Of a stretch of 64,000 nt of DNA, positions 34,013 through 43,121 are shown piece by piece. Every line of letters begins with the position of its first letter. The stretch's first letter is position 1. Made by a program: the position numbers and the translations under genes. Origin of the DNA: Chitinimonas koreensis (lineage in GTDB: Bacteria > Pseudomonadota > Gammaproteobacteria > Burkholderiales > Chitinimonadaceae); the NCBI RefSeq assembly GCF_014353015.1, contig NZ_CP060704.1:4489001-4553000 (forward strand), written 5' to 3'. The notes beneath the pieces are model-generated. The model was given only the letters and a program-made list of their open reading frames with translations, did not search any database and was not told the DNA's origin.

Positions 34013-34459
34013 TCAGCGCAGGCTCGCCACGCCACGGTTGGCCAGCGCATCGGCCCGCTCGTTGCCGGCATGGCCGGCATGGCCCTTGACCCAGGACCAC
34101 TGCACCCGGTGCTTGCCGCGCGCGGCGTCGAGCCGCTGCCACAGCTCGGCGTTCTTCACCGGCTTCTTGTCGGCGGTCTTCCAGCCGTTGCGCTTCCAGC
34201 CGTGGATCCAGCTCTCGATGCCGTTCTTGACGTACTGCGAATCGAGCCAGACCCGGACTTCGCACGGCCGCGTCAACGCTTCGAGCGCCATGATCACCGC
34301 CATCAGCTCCATCCGGTTGTTGGTGGTGTCGCGCTCGCCGCCGTAGAGCTCCTTCTCCTGGCCCTTGTAGACCAGCAGCGCCCCCCAGCCGCCGGGGCCG
34401 GGGTTGCCCTTGCAGGCGCCGTCGGTATAGGCCACCACGATGTCCTCGCTCTCGCTCAT
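34013..34459 (-). CDS. rnhA: Ribonuclease HI
   Basis: This 148-residue enzyme cuts RNA in RNA-DNA hybrids. The catalytic acidic residues are visible in YTDGACKGNPGPGG, NNRMELMAV, WLDSQYVKNGI and ERADALANRG. Length and motifs match E. coli RNase HI. Its ATG overlaps the stop of the upstream GNAT gene as ATGA. Confidence 0.96.
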   Translation of the reverse strand: MSESEDIVVAYTDGACKGNPGPGGWGALLVYKGQEKELYGGERDTTNNRMELMAVIMALEALTRPCEVRVWLDSQYVKNGIESWIHGWKRNGWKTADKKPVKNAELWQRLDAARGKHRVQWSWVKGHAGHAGNERADALANRGVASLR

Positions 34460-35055
34460 CGGCGCACCTTGCGCGTGGCCGGCTTGGCGGCCGACTTGGC
34501 GGCGGGCTTGGCCGCGCCGCCGGGCTTGTAGCCGTAGCGGTATTCGTCGCTCTTGCTGCCCTTGAAGTTGTCGGCGTTGGGCAGCAGCGCCTCGCGCTTG
34601 AAGCCGAGCGACTCGACCAGCGCGATCGAGGCCTGGTTGCGGGTATCGATGAAGACCTTGAAGGCCTCGGCCATGAAGGCGTCGGCCAGGTGTTCGCGCA
34701 GCCGCAGCGCGGCCTCCTTGGCATAGCCCTGGCGCTGGCGGGCCGGGAAGACATACCAGGCCATGCTGGCCACGTTGTCCTCGTCGACCGTGGCCTCGAT
34801 CAGGCCGACGTAGTCGCCGTCGGTGCCGAGCCGGATCGCCCAGTTGAGCCACCACTCGGCGCCGTCGGGCGAGCTGCGGCTCTCGAGCCGCTGGTAGCGG
34901 GCCTGCAGCGCCTCGAGCGAGGCCGGCGGGTTCTGCGGGATGAATTGATAGAGCGAAGGCGCGCTGAGGCCTTCGAACAGGGCCGCCGCATGTGCGGCGG
35001 TCAGGGGTTCCAGCGTCAAGCGCCCGGTGGTGAGTACGGCGTTCGCAGCGCTCAT
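34456..35055 (-). CDS. GNAT-family N-acetyltransferase with a lysine/alanine-rich tail
   Basis: This 199-residue protein has the GNAT fold of the RimJ/RimL type: LTLEPLTAAHAAALFEGL at the start, AWYVFPARQRQGYAKEAAL as the acetyl-CoA loop, and FIDTRNQASIALVESLGFKRE near the end. The last 22 residues form a basic tail built from KPAAK and SAAK units. Overlapping starts and stops link it to the nudix gene before it and rnhA after it. The substrate is unknown. Confidence 0.86.
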   Translation of the reverse strand: MSAANAVLTTGRLTLEPLTAAHAAALFEGLSAPSLYQFIPQNPPASLEALQARYQRLESRSSPDGAEWWLNWAIRLGTDGDYVGLIEATVDEDNVASMAWYVFPARQRQGYAKEAALRLREHLADAFMAEAFKVFIDTRNQASIALVESLGFKREALLPNADNFKGSKSDEYRYGYKPGGAAKPAAKSAAKPATRKVRR

Positions 35056-35720
35056 GGGTGTTCCTCGTCGATCAAAGTCCTGTACAGCGTCATCAGCATG
35101 CCTGCCGTGGCGCCCCAGATGATCCTGCCCTCCCAGTTCAGCGCGTAGGTGACCGCGCGCCGCTCGGGGAAGTTCAATACCCGCTCGATGAAATTGCCGC
35201 GATCGAGCAGGAAGCCCAGCGGCACCTCGAAGGCCTCGGCCACCTCGTCGGCCTGCAGGCTCAGCACGAAGCCGGGCCGGACCAGGCCGACCACCGGGGT
35301 GACCCGGTAGCGGCTGACGGTGACGTACTGCGCCAGCCGGCCGACCGGCACCACGTGGGACGCCGGGATGCCGACTTCCTCTTCGGTCTCGCGCAGCGCG
35401 GCGGCCTCGGGGGTCTCGTCGAACTCGGCACGGCCGCCGGGGAAGCTGATCTGGCCGGCGTGCTTGGCCAGCCGTTCGGTACGCTTGGTGAACAGTACGG
35501 TGGGACCGTCGGCATGCATCACCAGGGGCACCAGCACGGCGGCCGGCGTGGTGTCGTCGTCGGTCTCCACGTCGCCGGTCGGCGGCAGCCTGACGGAATC
35601 GAGCCGGCGGGCGAGCCAGTCGCGCGCGTCGTCGAAGTCGGGGGGAGGATCAACATCGCGGCATTTTACCAGTACGGCCCTAGGCAAGGCAGGCACCGCA
35701 TCGATCTCATCGTCGAACAT
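35052..35720 (-). CDS. Nudix hydrolase, CoA pyrophosphatase type
   Basis: This 222-residue protein has a complete Nudix box, GRAEFDETPEAAALRETEEEVGI, preceded by KRTERLAKHAGQISFPGG, the signature of the NudL/CoA diphosphatase subgroup. These hydrolyse CoA and its derivatives to phosphopantetheine and 3',5'-ADP. It is the first gene of the nudix-GNAT-rnhA unit, and its stop overlaps the next start as ATGA. The N-terminal 50 residues are variable and acidic. Confidence 0.9.
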   Translation of the reverse strand: MFDDEIDAVPALPRAVLVKCRDVDPPPDFDDARDWLARRLDSVRLPPTGDVETDDDTTPAAVLVPLVMHADGPTVLFTKRTERLAKHAGQISFPGGRAEFDETPEAAALRETEEEVGIPASHVVPVGRLAQYVTVSRYRVTPVVGLVRPGFVLSLQADEVAEAFEVPLGFLLDRGNFIERVLNFPERRAVTYALNWEGRIIWGATAGMLMTLYRTLIDEEHP

Positions 35721-35759
35721 GCTTTGCCCCTTGGACTACGACAGCATCGGATGCCAATG

Positions 35760-35792
35760 AAAAGAGGCGGCCCATTTAACATGGGCCGCCTC
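35760..35792 (-). terminator. Rho-independent terminator of the PKD-repeat lipoprotein gene
   Basis: A 12-bp perfect stem (GAGGCGGCCCAT/ATGGGCCGCCTC) with a 5-base loop, followed on the minus strand by TTTT. It lies about 98 bases past the lipoprotein stop and 40 bases before the nudix start. Confidence 0.82.
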
Positions 35793-35889
35793 ATTCCTAA
35801 ACCGCCGCGCTCATCGCGGCATGAACTGCCTTACCACCGCATTCGGCGGCAGGGCGGCATTCCGGAGTCGCGCCGTGACCGAAGGGTTG

Positions 35890-38817
35890 TCAACGGACGA
35901 TGACGTGATACCGGACGCCAGCTCCTCTCTTGGCATTCGTTCCAGTTTGCACCAGAGCCACATGCTTGTCGGCAGCGCTATGGAATATCCCGATGCCGTA
36001 GGACGGCGTACCGCCGATGGCAGGCAAGGCGATATCCGCATCGGGCAGGAATAGCGCTCCATAATAGCGCTTGTAGCTGGCCGGATATACCGGATTGCCA
36101 TCGACCCATCCATCCTGCAGCAGCAGTAATTCCTGCTGCGCCGACGAGTTGCTCATACTGACGATACTACCGGTCAATCCACTCAGCATGCCCGCGTATT
36201 GCAAGGTATCGGTACGATAATAAGCACCGAGATAGGATGAGAAAACGATGCTCTGGTTTTCCGTCAGATAAAGCGGGGTATTCATGGGATAATCCCCGTG
36301 GTAAGGGGAATCTCCCGTTCCACCCACGCTATTGGTCACTGGGTCATAGTAGAAGTAGGAAATATCCGACGGCGACAACCCCTGTGGCATGAACAGCACT
36401 TTGTTCAATCGATCCGCAAGTACGCCATATTGGGTTCCATAAAAGCTGGACCCATGAATATATCCACTGCTGTAGATTCTTTCACCGGTCCGGCCATTCA
36501 CGACGACCACGGCCTCATCGACCCATTGACCACCGGTTTGCCCAATCAGGTAAATAGCACCACTATCGAGCACGAACGCGTCGGTCTGCGCCCCACCGGT
36601 CGCGCTGGAATGGACCAAGGTCGCCGTCGTCAGGTCGATCAAGGTCACGATGCCCTCGTGCAGGACGGCAGCCAACTTGCCATTCGGGCTCAGCGAGAAA
36701 TTCTTGACCGGTAGCGGCAAGGGCACCGAACGAATGGTACCAGTGAACGGATCCACGATATGCACGGCATCGGGATTGGTCGCAGTCAACACCAGCTTGT
36801 CCAAGTTCTTGCTGTACTTGGCATAGTCGGGCGCAAAATTGAGCGGGATCGCGTTGCTCGCCGACGCCAGCGCCCTTACGTTCAAATACGCCACGTTGTT
36901 GCTACGTCCATCGCCCACCCTCACCGACAGCACATAAGTACCCGGCAGGTCCGGAGTAAAGGCAAGTTCCGCCGTATTGGCGATCGCAATGTTCGCAGTA
37001 CTGCCGACCGGCCTGGCGTCGACCGCCCATGCATAACTCAACGAATCGCCGTCTTCGTCCGAACTCAGCGCAGCGGATGCCTGCAGCCGATCTCCCGCCA
37101 CCACGGTCATGCTCGAGCGGCTGATCACTGCCACCGGCGCATGCGTGCCAATGTTCAGGCGAATGGTTCTTTCAGAAAACGCCCCGAGTGCATCGGTGAC
37201 CTTGAGACGTAGTACATAACTGCCTTCGACGTCGGCGGTAAAGACCGGATCCGCAACCGAGGCCGCAGACAATTGGGCTACGCTGCCCTGAGGCCGGCTC
37301 TCGAACGTCCATGCGTAACTTAGCGCGTCGCCGTCGGCATCGATACTCCCGCTACCGCGCAGGGTGACTTCCGTCCCCAGTGGCAAGAGTACGCTCGGTG
37401 CAGCCGGCAAGGACTGCGGAGTCGCGTTCGTCGCAATATTGGCGATCGGCCGACGGTTGTTGGCAGTCACGGTGGTCGTATATTGGGATTTGGCGCCGCG
37501 TATATCGGTCACGGTCAGCTTGACCACATAATCGCCGAGCAGGTCCGGCGAAAAGGTCACCCTGCTGCCCGAAGTCGAGGCAAAGGCCACTGCGCTTCCC
37601 TGAGGCTTGCTGACCAGCTGCCAGTCATGCGTCAGCGCATCGCCATCCAAATCCGAGCTAGACGCCCCATCGAGGATGACGTCGTAGCCCACAGCGCTGC
37701 TCAGGCTGTTTGTGCCGCCATTGGCGATCACGTTCGTCGCCGAGGCGACCACGACCGTATCAGGCGCCCAATTGTCGGCGACAAACGAATGGATCGACTC
37801 CGAGCTGCCACCGTTTCCATCAGAACCGCGTACCCGAACTCGGTACTGGCCACGGACATCCGCGACGGTACGCGCCGTCTTACCGGAAACCGCCAGCGTG
37901 GCCGCACTGCCCACCGGACGCTCGATCAACTGGTAGTCGAATTGCACGATGTCGCCGTCGGCATCGATCGTACCGCTTCCGTCGAGCACGATGCTCGCGC
38001 CGACCGTCACCGACTGGGCCAAAAGATTGGTTACCGCCGGAGTGAATTGCACTTCCGCCTGGATGCTCGACGACGGCGCCCGGTTGTCGGCCTTGATCGA
38101 ATAAATGGACTCGAAACTACCGCCATGTCCATCCGTGCCACGGGCCCGAATCTTGAACAGACCTAAGGTATCCGTGGTCAGAACGGCTACCTCGCCAGAG
38201 ACATTCAGCGCCGCCGTGCTCCCGTTCGGGCGTTCGATCAGTTCGTAGCCCACTGTGATCGCGTGACCATCCGGATCGGTGGTCTGCTTTCCGTCAAGCG
38301 TGACGACCCCACCGACCGTCACCGTCTGCTGCGGCAAGTTTGTCACAGCCGGAGTGAACTGGGGTTGGACGACAATATTGGACACCGGCGCCTGGTTGTC
38401 CGCCCGGATGACCATCTGCTGCGTATTGCTACCGCCCTTTCCGTCCGACACCTTCAGCGCAACGGTATAGCTACCCAATACGTCTGGTTTGAATTCAATC
38501 TGGCTCGCATTCCCCGATCCAATCGCCACGGCGCTGCCGTCAGGCCTGCCGAGCAAGGTCCAGGCATAGGTCAATGCGTCTTTGTCCGGATCGTTGCTCT
38601 TGGTACCGTCGAGGCGGACTAGACCGCCAATCGTCACGCTCAGGCTTGCATCCGCAGCATTGGCTCGAACGTCACCGCTCACCACCATCGCCGCTGCTGG
38701 GGGGCGATTCACGCCGCCCGCGGGTGGCTGCCCGCCACTATCGCCCCCACCCCCACCACAGGCAGCTAGCGCGCTCAGCGCGGCAGCCAATACTGCCTTC
38801 CGCAGATTTTCAAACAT
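35890..38817 (-). CDS. Large lipoprotein with six PKD/Ig-like repeats and a C-terminal beta-propeller-like region
   Basis: This 975-residue protein begins with a lipoprotein signal peptide, lipobox LAAC at about residues 17-20, followed by a glycine run. Six repeats of about 95-105 residues run from about 40 to 650; each has a PKD/Ig-like core such as DPDKDALTYAWTL, DADGDALSYAWTF or DEDGDSLSYAWAV and a glycine-aspartate strand like SDGKGG. Residues from about 670 to the end look like a WD40/YVTN-type propeller (FSLSPNGKLAAVLHEG, VVVNGRTGERIYSS). AAGGGA precedes the ATG. Base composition is clearly lower in GC and codon use looser than in the neighbours, suggesting acquisition from elsewhere. 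It is probably a surface adhesion or polymer-binding protein; no function can be assigned. Confidence 0.85.
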   Translation of the reverse strand: MFENLRKAVLAAALSALAACGGGGGDSGGQPPAGGVNRPPAAAMVVSGDVRANAADASLSVTIGGLVRLDGTKSNDPDKDALTYAWTLLGRPDGSAVAIGSGNASQIEFKPDVLGSYTVALKVSDGKGGSNTQQMVIRADNQAPVSNIVVQPQFTPAVTNLPQQTVTVGGVVTLDGKQTTDPDGHAITVGYELIERPNGSTAALNVSGEVAVLTTDTLGLFKIRARGTDGHGGSFESIYSIKADNRAPSSSIQAEVQFTPAVTNLLAQSVTVGASIVLDGSGTIDADGDIVQFDYQLIERPVGSAATLAVSGKTARTVADVRGQYRVRVRGSDGNGGSSESIHSFVADNWAPDTVVVASATNVIANGGTNSLSSAVGYDVILDGASSSDLDGDALTHDWQLVSKPQGSAVAFASTSGSRVTFSPDLLGDYVVKLTVTDIRGAKSQYTTTVTANNRRPIANIATNATPQSLPAAPSVLLPLGTEVTLRGSGSIDADGDALSYAWTFESRPQGSVAQLSAASVADPVFTADVEGSYVLRLKVTDALGAFSERTIRLNIGTHAPVAVISRSSMTVVAGDRLQASAALSSDEDGDSLSYAWAVDARPVGSTANIAIANTAELAFTPDLPGTYVLSVRVGDGRSNNVAYLNVRALASASNAIPLNFAPDYAKYSKNLDKLVLTATNPDAVHIVDPFTGTIRSVPLPLPVKNFSLSPNGKLAAVLHEGIVTLIDLTTATLVHSSATGGAQTDAFVLDSGAIYLIGQTGGQWVDEAVVVVNGRTGERIYSSGYIHGSSFYGTQYGVLADRLNKVLFMPQGLSPSDISYFYYDPVTNSVGGTGDSPYHGDYPMNTPLYLTENQSIVFSSYLGAYYRTDTLQYAGMLSGLTGSIVSMSNSSAQQELLLLQDGWVDGNPVYPASYKRYYGALFLPDADIALPAIGGTPSYGIGIFHSAADKHVALVQTGTNAKRGAGVRYHVIVR

Positions 38818-39261
38818 TGGAATCCCTTAAATTAAAATTGAACAATTCAACCAATCATTTAAATAAAGATCAAAACATTCTCAATTCTCCTCTTCATCAA
38901 TTCTAAAATTCACGACCACAAAATATGCCAACCACATGAATCAGCATTGAAAACTTGGGGCATATGGATCGACACGATCAAGAATCCGCAGGGCTGCTCG
39001 GAATGGCGCAGGGGTCACCCGCCATGCGCGCAGCTTAAAATATATTCCACCGCAAATAAAGGCCTCCCCTCGACCTGGCAGCCAGTCTCGATCCGGTCAT
39101 GCCACCCTGACGCCGATCGCATCTCGTGGCGCAATTTCTTCTAGCCAAGACACATGCAGAGTCCAAGGCAAGCCAAGTACGGTCGGGAAGAGGGCCGAAA
39201 AGCATCGGGCATCCGCATCAGTGGGTGGGCATCTCGAACAGCGTAGTGATCGGATGCAGGC
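38818..39261. other. AT-rich gap upstream of the PKD-repeat lipoprotein
   Basis: The first 110 bases are strikingly AT-rich for this genome, then composition rises back. It holds the promoter and 5' leader of the lipoprotein. A 65-residue plus-strand frame at 38947 has no motif, no ribosome site and no homologue I recognise, so I do not call it a gene. Confidence 0.5.
38903..38931 (-). promoter_or_regulatory. Candidate promoter of the PKD-repeat lipoprotein
   Basis: On the minus strand, TTGGCA (38926-38931) and TTTTAG (38903-38908) are 17 bases apart, with the ATG about 85 bases downstream. The -35 match is good, the -10 match weak. Confidence 0.3.
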
Positions 39262-39792
39262 TCAGGCGCCGCCATCGCCCAGCGGGCGCCGCAGCAGGTG
39301 GTTCAGATGGCGCTCGCCCTCGAGCAGGAAATAGGCCAGGCCGACCCGCTCGAAGCCGCAGGCGGCGTAGAACGCCAGCGCCGCGGCGTTGCGGTGCCAG
39401 GTCGTCAGCCACAGCGCCGGTTCGCCGCGCGCGGCGGCGACGCGGTCGCCGGCCGCCAGCAGGCGGCGGCCGACGCCCTGCCGATGGGCATGGCGCGAAA
39501 CATAGAGCGTTTCCACCTCGAGCCCGTCCACCGCGGCCGTACCGGAGTCGGTGCCGGCCACCAGCAGCAGGTAGCCGAGCAGGTGGCCGCCCTCGCCTTC
39601 GGCCACCCACAACGCGCGCACCGGGTCGGCCAGCCAGCCCAGCACATTGGCCGGCGTGAAGCGGCCGAGCGCGTAGTCGGCCAGCGCCGGCCGGATGCCT
39701 TCGAGCGTGTAGGTATCGAGCCAGACCTGCAGGCCGAGCGCGGCCACGCAGGCGGCATCGGCGGCGGTCGCCGGGCGGATCGCGGCGCTCAT
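39262..39792 (-). CDS. GNAT-family N-acetyltransferase
   Basis: This 176-residue protein has a GNAT fold: IRPATAADAACVAALG at the N-terminus, then the acetyl-CoA loop LYVSRHAHRQGVGRRLLAAG and LAFYAACGFERVGLAYFLL. The ATG at 39792 overlaps the stop of the upstream adenosyltransferase gene as ATGA, so I prefer it to the in-frame start 24 bases upstream. The acceptor is unknown. Confidence 0.88.
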   Translation of the reverse strand: MSAAIRPATAADAACVAALGLQVWLDTYTLEGIRPALADYALGRFTPANVLGWLADPVRALWVAEGEGGHLLGYLLLVAGTDSGTAAVDGLEVETLYVSRHAHRQGVGRRLLAAGDRVAAARGEPALWLTTWHRNAAALAFYAACGFERVGLAYFLLEGERHLNHLLRRPLGDGGA

Positions 39793-40343
39793 GCGGCGTT
39801 CAGGCCCGGCTGCCACAGCACGTCGCCGCAGCCGTCGGCGCGGTTGGCCGCGCGCGCCAGCACGAACAGCAGGTCGGACAGACGATTGAGATAGCGCGGC
39901 GCCAGCTCCGACACCGGCTCGGCGGCGGCCAGCTCGACCAGGCCGCGTTCGGCCCGGCGACAGACCGCGCGCGCCACGTGCAGCGCCGCGGCGGCGCGAC
40001 TGCCGCCGGGCAGGATGAATTCCTTCAGCGGCGGCAGCTCGGCGTTGAAGGCCGCGACGTCCTCCTCCAGCCGCGCCAGCTGCGCCTCGACCAGCGCGAC
40101 GCGGCCGGGGATGCAGACCTCGCCGCCGAGGTCGAACAGATCGTGCTGGACCTTGACCAGCACCAGCCGCAGCGCGGCCGGCAGCGTCTCGGCCAGCGCC
40201 ACGCCGAGCTGGCTGTTGAGCTCGTCGACGTCGCCGAGCACCGCGATGCGCAGGCTGGCCTTGGAAACGCGGCTGCCGTCGCCGAGACCGGTGCTGCCGT
40301 CGTCGCCGGTACGGGTGACGATCTTCGAAAGGCGGTTGGCCAT
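39789..40343 (-). CDS. PduO-type cob(I)alamin adenosyltransferase
   Basis: This 184-residue enzyme transfers the adenosyl group of ATP to cob(I)alamin to make coenzyme B12. The ATP-binding N-terminal motif KIVTRTGDDGSTGLGDGSRVSK is complete, followed by GDVDELNSQLGVA; RAVCRRAERGLV and the C-terminal RYLNRLSDLLFVLAR match the PduO family. It lies 3' of repeats R2 and R3 and is coupled to the GNAT gene. QueG, encoded about 27 kb away, also depends on a cobalamin. Confidence 0.93.
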   Translation of the reverse strand: MANRLSKIVTRTGDDGSTGLGDGSRVSKASLRIAVLGDVDELNSQLGVALAETLPAALRLVLVKVQHDLFDLGGEVCIPGRVALVEAQLARLEEDVAAFNAELPPLKEFILPGGSRAAAALHVARAVCRRAERGLVELAAAEPVSELAPRYLNRLSDLLFVLARAANRADGCGDVLWQPGLNAA

Positions 40344-40468
40344 GGAATTGCCCGGGAGAAATGGTAAGCGGGAGCGGATTCTAGCGGCTGGCGGGCTGCA
40401 CCGGGGCAGCCGTCGTCCGCCATGGCCGGATACCGCCACCACCGGGCGCCCCCGCTACAAGGGAGACG

Positions 40469-40571
40469 CAGGTCGGACTTGAAGTGGCAGGTCCGGCCAG
40501 GGGTGGTAGGTCGGACTTCGGTGCGACGGCAACCCCGCTCGGCCGCGCTGTCGGACTGTAGTCCGGCCTAC
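40469..40571. repeat. Repeat family R2, copy 3
   Basis: CAGGTCGGACTT, TAGGTCGGACTTCGGTGCGAC and a final GTCGGACTGTAGTCCGGCCTAC form a degenerate set of inverted copies. It is directly followed by an R3 pair. Confidence 0.7.
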
Positions 40572-40585
40572 GGCGGATCTGCACC

Positions 40586-40654
40586 GTAGGAGCGGCTTCA
40601 GCCGCGAATGGTCGGCGGGGTCGCGATCGCCATTCGCGGCTGAAGCCGCTCCTA
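40586..40654. repeat. Repeat family R3, copy 3
   Basis: A well-preserved inverted pair: GTAGGAGCGGCTTCAGCCGC at 40586, then CATTCGCGGCTGAAGCCGC ending in TCCTAT. It lies 55 bases past the fadB-like stop. Confidence 0.85.
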
Positions 40655-40708
40655 TGGGTGCGCCACAGACCGCAGCCGTAGCCCAGATGAGGATCAACAG
40701 ACTGCCGA

Positions 40709-42829
40709 TCAGCCCAGCCGCGCCGCCAGCGAAGCCGGCGCGGCGAACCGTTCGCCGTGCTTGGCCGCCAGCTCGCCCGCCCGTTCCAGCGCCGCGCCGT
40801 GCTGGCGCAGGAACTGCATCGCGCCGCCGGTCCAGGCCGGGAAGCCGATGCCGAGCAGCGAGCCGACGTCGGCGTCGCGCGCGTGTTCGAGCACGCCCTC
40901 GTCGAAGCAGCGCGCGGTCTCCAGCGCCTGCACGAACAGCAGCCGGTCGATCAGCTCGCGCATCTCGAAGCGCGGGCCGGCGGCCGGCGCCGTCCCTTCG
41001 GCAAAGGCGGCAAGACCCGGCCACAGCCGCTTGCGACCGCCCTCCGGATACTCGTAGAAGCCGCCGCCGGCCGCCCTGCCCTTGCGGCCGAAGCCGTGGA
41101 TCATCCGCTCGACCACCGCCTCGGCCGGGTGCGGCCGGTAGGCAGCGCCGAGATCGGCGCGGGCCTGGCCGGCAATGCGCTCGCACAGCGTCAGGCTCAC
41201 CTCGTCGGTGACCGCCAGCGGGCCGACCGGCATGCCGGCCTGCAGACCCGCCTGCTCGATCATCGCCGGCGGCACGCCCTCCGCCAGCATGGCCATGCCC
41301 TCGTTCACATAGCTGCCGAACACCCGGCTGGTGAAGAAACCGCGGCCGTCGCCGACCACGATCGGCGTCTTGCCGATCTGCTGCACGAAGTCGTGGGCGC
41401 GCGCCAGCGTCTCGGCGCTGGTCTGGCGGCCGCGCACGATCTCGACCAGCTGCATCTTGTCGACCGGGCTGAAGAAATGCAGGCCGACGAAGCGCTCCGG
41501 CCGCATGGACGCCTCGGCCAGGCCGCTGATCGGCAGGGTCGAGGTGTTGGACGCGAAGATCGCCTCGGCGCCGAGCACCGCCTCGGCCTCGCGCGTCACC
41601 TGCGCCTTGAGCGCGCGGTCCTCGAACACCGCCTCGATCACCAGCTCGCAGCCGGCCAGCTCGGCGGCCGAATCGGCCGGCCGGATGCGCGCCAGGATGG
41701 CGGCCGCCTCGGCTTCACTGGTACGCCCCTTGGCGATGCGCTTTTCCAGCAACTTGGCCGAATAGGCCTTGCCCTTCTCCGCCGCCTCCAGGCTCACGTC
41801 CTTGAGCACCACCTCGATGCCGCGCGAGGCGCAGGCCCAGGCGATGCCGGCGCCCATCATGCCGGCGCCGAGCACGCCGACGCGCGCCACCGGCTGCGGC
41901 GCGATGCCGGCCGGACGGCCGGCGCCGGCCTTGATCTCGTTCATGGCGAAGAACAGCGTACCGATCAGGTTCTTGGCCACCTGGCCGGTCGCCAATTTGG
42001 TGAAGTAGCGCGTCTCGATGCGGCAGGCGGTGGCGAAGTCGACCTGGGCGCCCTCGACCATGGCGGCCAGGATCGCCTCGGCCGCCGGATAGTTGCCGCG
42101 CGTCTTCTCGTACAGCATGGCCGGCGCCACCGCCAGCATCTGCGCCACCTTGGGCTGGCTCGGCGCGCCGCCGGGCAGCTTGTAGCCGTCCAGGTCCCAC
42201 GGCTGCTTGGCCGCCGGGTGGGCCAGGATCCAGCCGCGCGCCTGTTCGATCAGCTCGGCCGGCGTGGCGGCCAGCGCGTGGACCAGGCCGGCCTTGGCGC
42301 CGGTGCGCGGCGAGAACTGGCGGCCTTCGAGCAGGTAGTCGAAGGCGCCCTGCAGGCCCAAGAGCCGCACCATGCGGGTGACGCCGCCGGCGCCGGGCAG
42401 CAGGCCCAGCGTGACTTCGGGCAGGCCGAGCCGGATCGACTCGTCGTCGAGCGCGATGCGGTGGTGGCAGATCAACGTCAGCTCGAAGCCGCCGCCGAGC
42501 GCGCTGCCGTTGATGGCGGCCACCACCGGCACGCCGAGCGTCTCGAGCGCGCGCATGTCGGCCTTGAGCGCCTCGACCATGCGGAAGAAGCCCTCGGCGC
42601 CGTCGGCCGGGATGGCGACCAGCTCCTTGAGGTCGCCGCCGGAGAAGAAGCTGCGCTTGGCCGAGGTCAGGATCACGCCGGCGATCGACTCGCGCTCGGC
42701 CTGCAGCCGCGCCACCGCCTCGTGCAGCGCAGCGCGGAAGGCCGCGTTCATGGTGTTGGTCTTCTCGCCTTGCGCATCGAGCGTCAGGGTGACGATGCGG
42801 TCGGCGTCGATGCTGTAGTGGATGCTCAT
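40709..42829 (-). CDS. Bifunctional enoyl-CoA hydratase / 3-hydroxyacyl-CoA dehydrogenase (FadB/FadJ-like)
   Basis: This 706-residue protein combines an N-terminal crotonase domain, with oxyanion loop NGSALGGGFELTL and catalytic Glu in LPEVTLGLLPGAGG near residue 139, and a 3-hydroxyacyl-CoA dehydrogenase domain with the NAD-binding motif GVLGAGMMGAGIA (about 316-328) and HFFSPVDKMQLVEIV carrying the catalytic His (about 451). It catalyses two consecutive steps of fatty-acid beta-oxidation. AAGGAAA precedes the ATG. A thiolase gene lies upstream on the same strand, separated by 312 bases filled with repeats, an unusual interruption for such a pair. Confidence 0.93.
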   Translation of the reverse strand: MSIHYSIDADRIVTLTLDAQGEKTNTMNAAFRAALHEAVARLQAERESIAGVILTSAKRSFFSGGDLKELVAIPADGAEGFFRMVEALKADMRALETLGVPVVAAINGSALGGGFELTLICHHRIALDDESIRLGLPEVTLGLLPGAGGVTRMVRLLGLQGAFDYLLEGRQFSPRTGAKAGLVHALAATPAELIEQARGWILAHPAAKQPWDLDGYKLPGGAPSQPKVAQMLAVAPAMLYEKTRGNYPAAEAILAAMVEGAQVDFATACRIETRYFTKLATGQVAKNLIGTLFFAMNEIKAGAGRPAGIAPQPVARVGVLGAGMMGAGIAWACASRGIEVVLKDVSLEAAEKGKAYSAKLLEKRIAKGRTSEAEAAAILARIRPADSAAELAGCELVIEAVFEDRALKAQVTREAEAVLGAEAIFASNTSTLPISGLAEASMRPERFVGLHFFSPVDKMQLVEIVRGRQTSAETLARAHDFVQQIGKTPIVVGDGRGFFTSRVFGSYVNEGMAMLAEGVPPAMIEQAGLQAGMPVGPLAVTDEVSLTLCERIAGQARADLGAAYRPHPAEAVVERMIHGFGRKGRAAGGGFYEYPEGGRKRLWPGLAAFAEGTAPAAGPRFEMRELIDRLLFVQALETARCFDEGVLEHARDADVGSLLGIGFPAWTGGAMQFLRQHGAALERAGELAAKHGERFAAPASLAARLG

Positions 42830-42918
42830 GTAATTTTCCTTTCGCGGCTCGGCGCGGTTGTTCGGCCAAGCGCAGCAAAATCAAGCCACGGTGCCAGGCA
42901 CCGGATGGTTGTCCTCAA

Positions 42919-42944
42919 CCATTCGCGGCTCAAGCCGCTCCTAC
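42919..42944. repeat. Repeat family R3, single arm
   Basis: One arm only, CCATTCGCGGCTCAAGCCGC then TCCTAC, with one base change in the stem (CTCAAG for CTGAAG). No second arm is seen within 100 bases. Confidence 0.7.
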
Positions 42945-43002
42945 GCCGACTCGACGATCGTGCCGGCACAGGCGTGGCGCCCAACTGCAGGCTCAGCGAC
43001 CC

Positions 43003-43121
43003 ACCGACGAGCGCCAGCGAGGCCTCCCCGCTGCGACGGGGACGGGAGGGGTAAGGTTGAAACAGAGGAGCCACGTGATTCAGCCCTCACTGCGGGCGAG
43101 CGCCCGGCTTTCCCGGGCGCC
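43003..43121 (-). repeat. 3'-end repeat family R1, copy after the thiolase gene
   Basis: It starts CCGACGAGCGCCAGCGAGG on the plus strand and ends with a hairpin GCGCCCGG-CTTTC-CCGGGCGC at about 43100-43120, 22 bases past the thiolase stop. It lies between the thiolase and fadB-like genes. Confidence 0.75.

Noticed and set aside
36298..38622. Several 60-230-residue plus-strand frames across the PKD lipoprotein gene
   Set aside because: All are antisense to a continuous 975-residue gene with a lipobox and repeats.
38947..39144. 65-residue plus-strand frame upstream of the PKD lipoprotein
   Set aside because: No ribosome site, no motif, and it lies in an AT-rich leader region where stops happen to be missing.
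39789..40343. Cobalamin riboswitch near the adenosyltransferase gene
   Set aside because: The upstream 120 bases show no B12-box-like sequence, only R2/R3 repeats further out.
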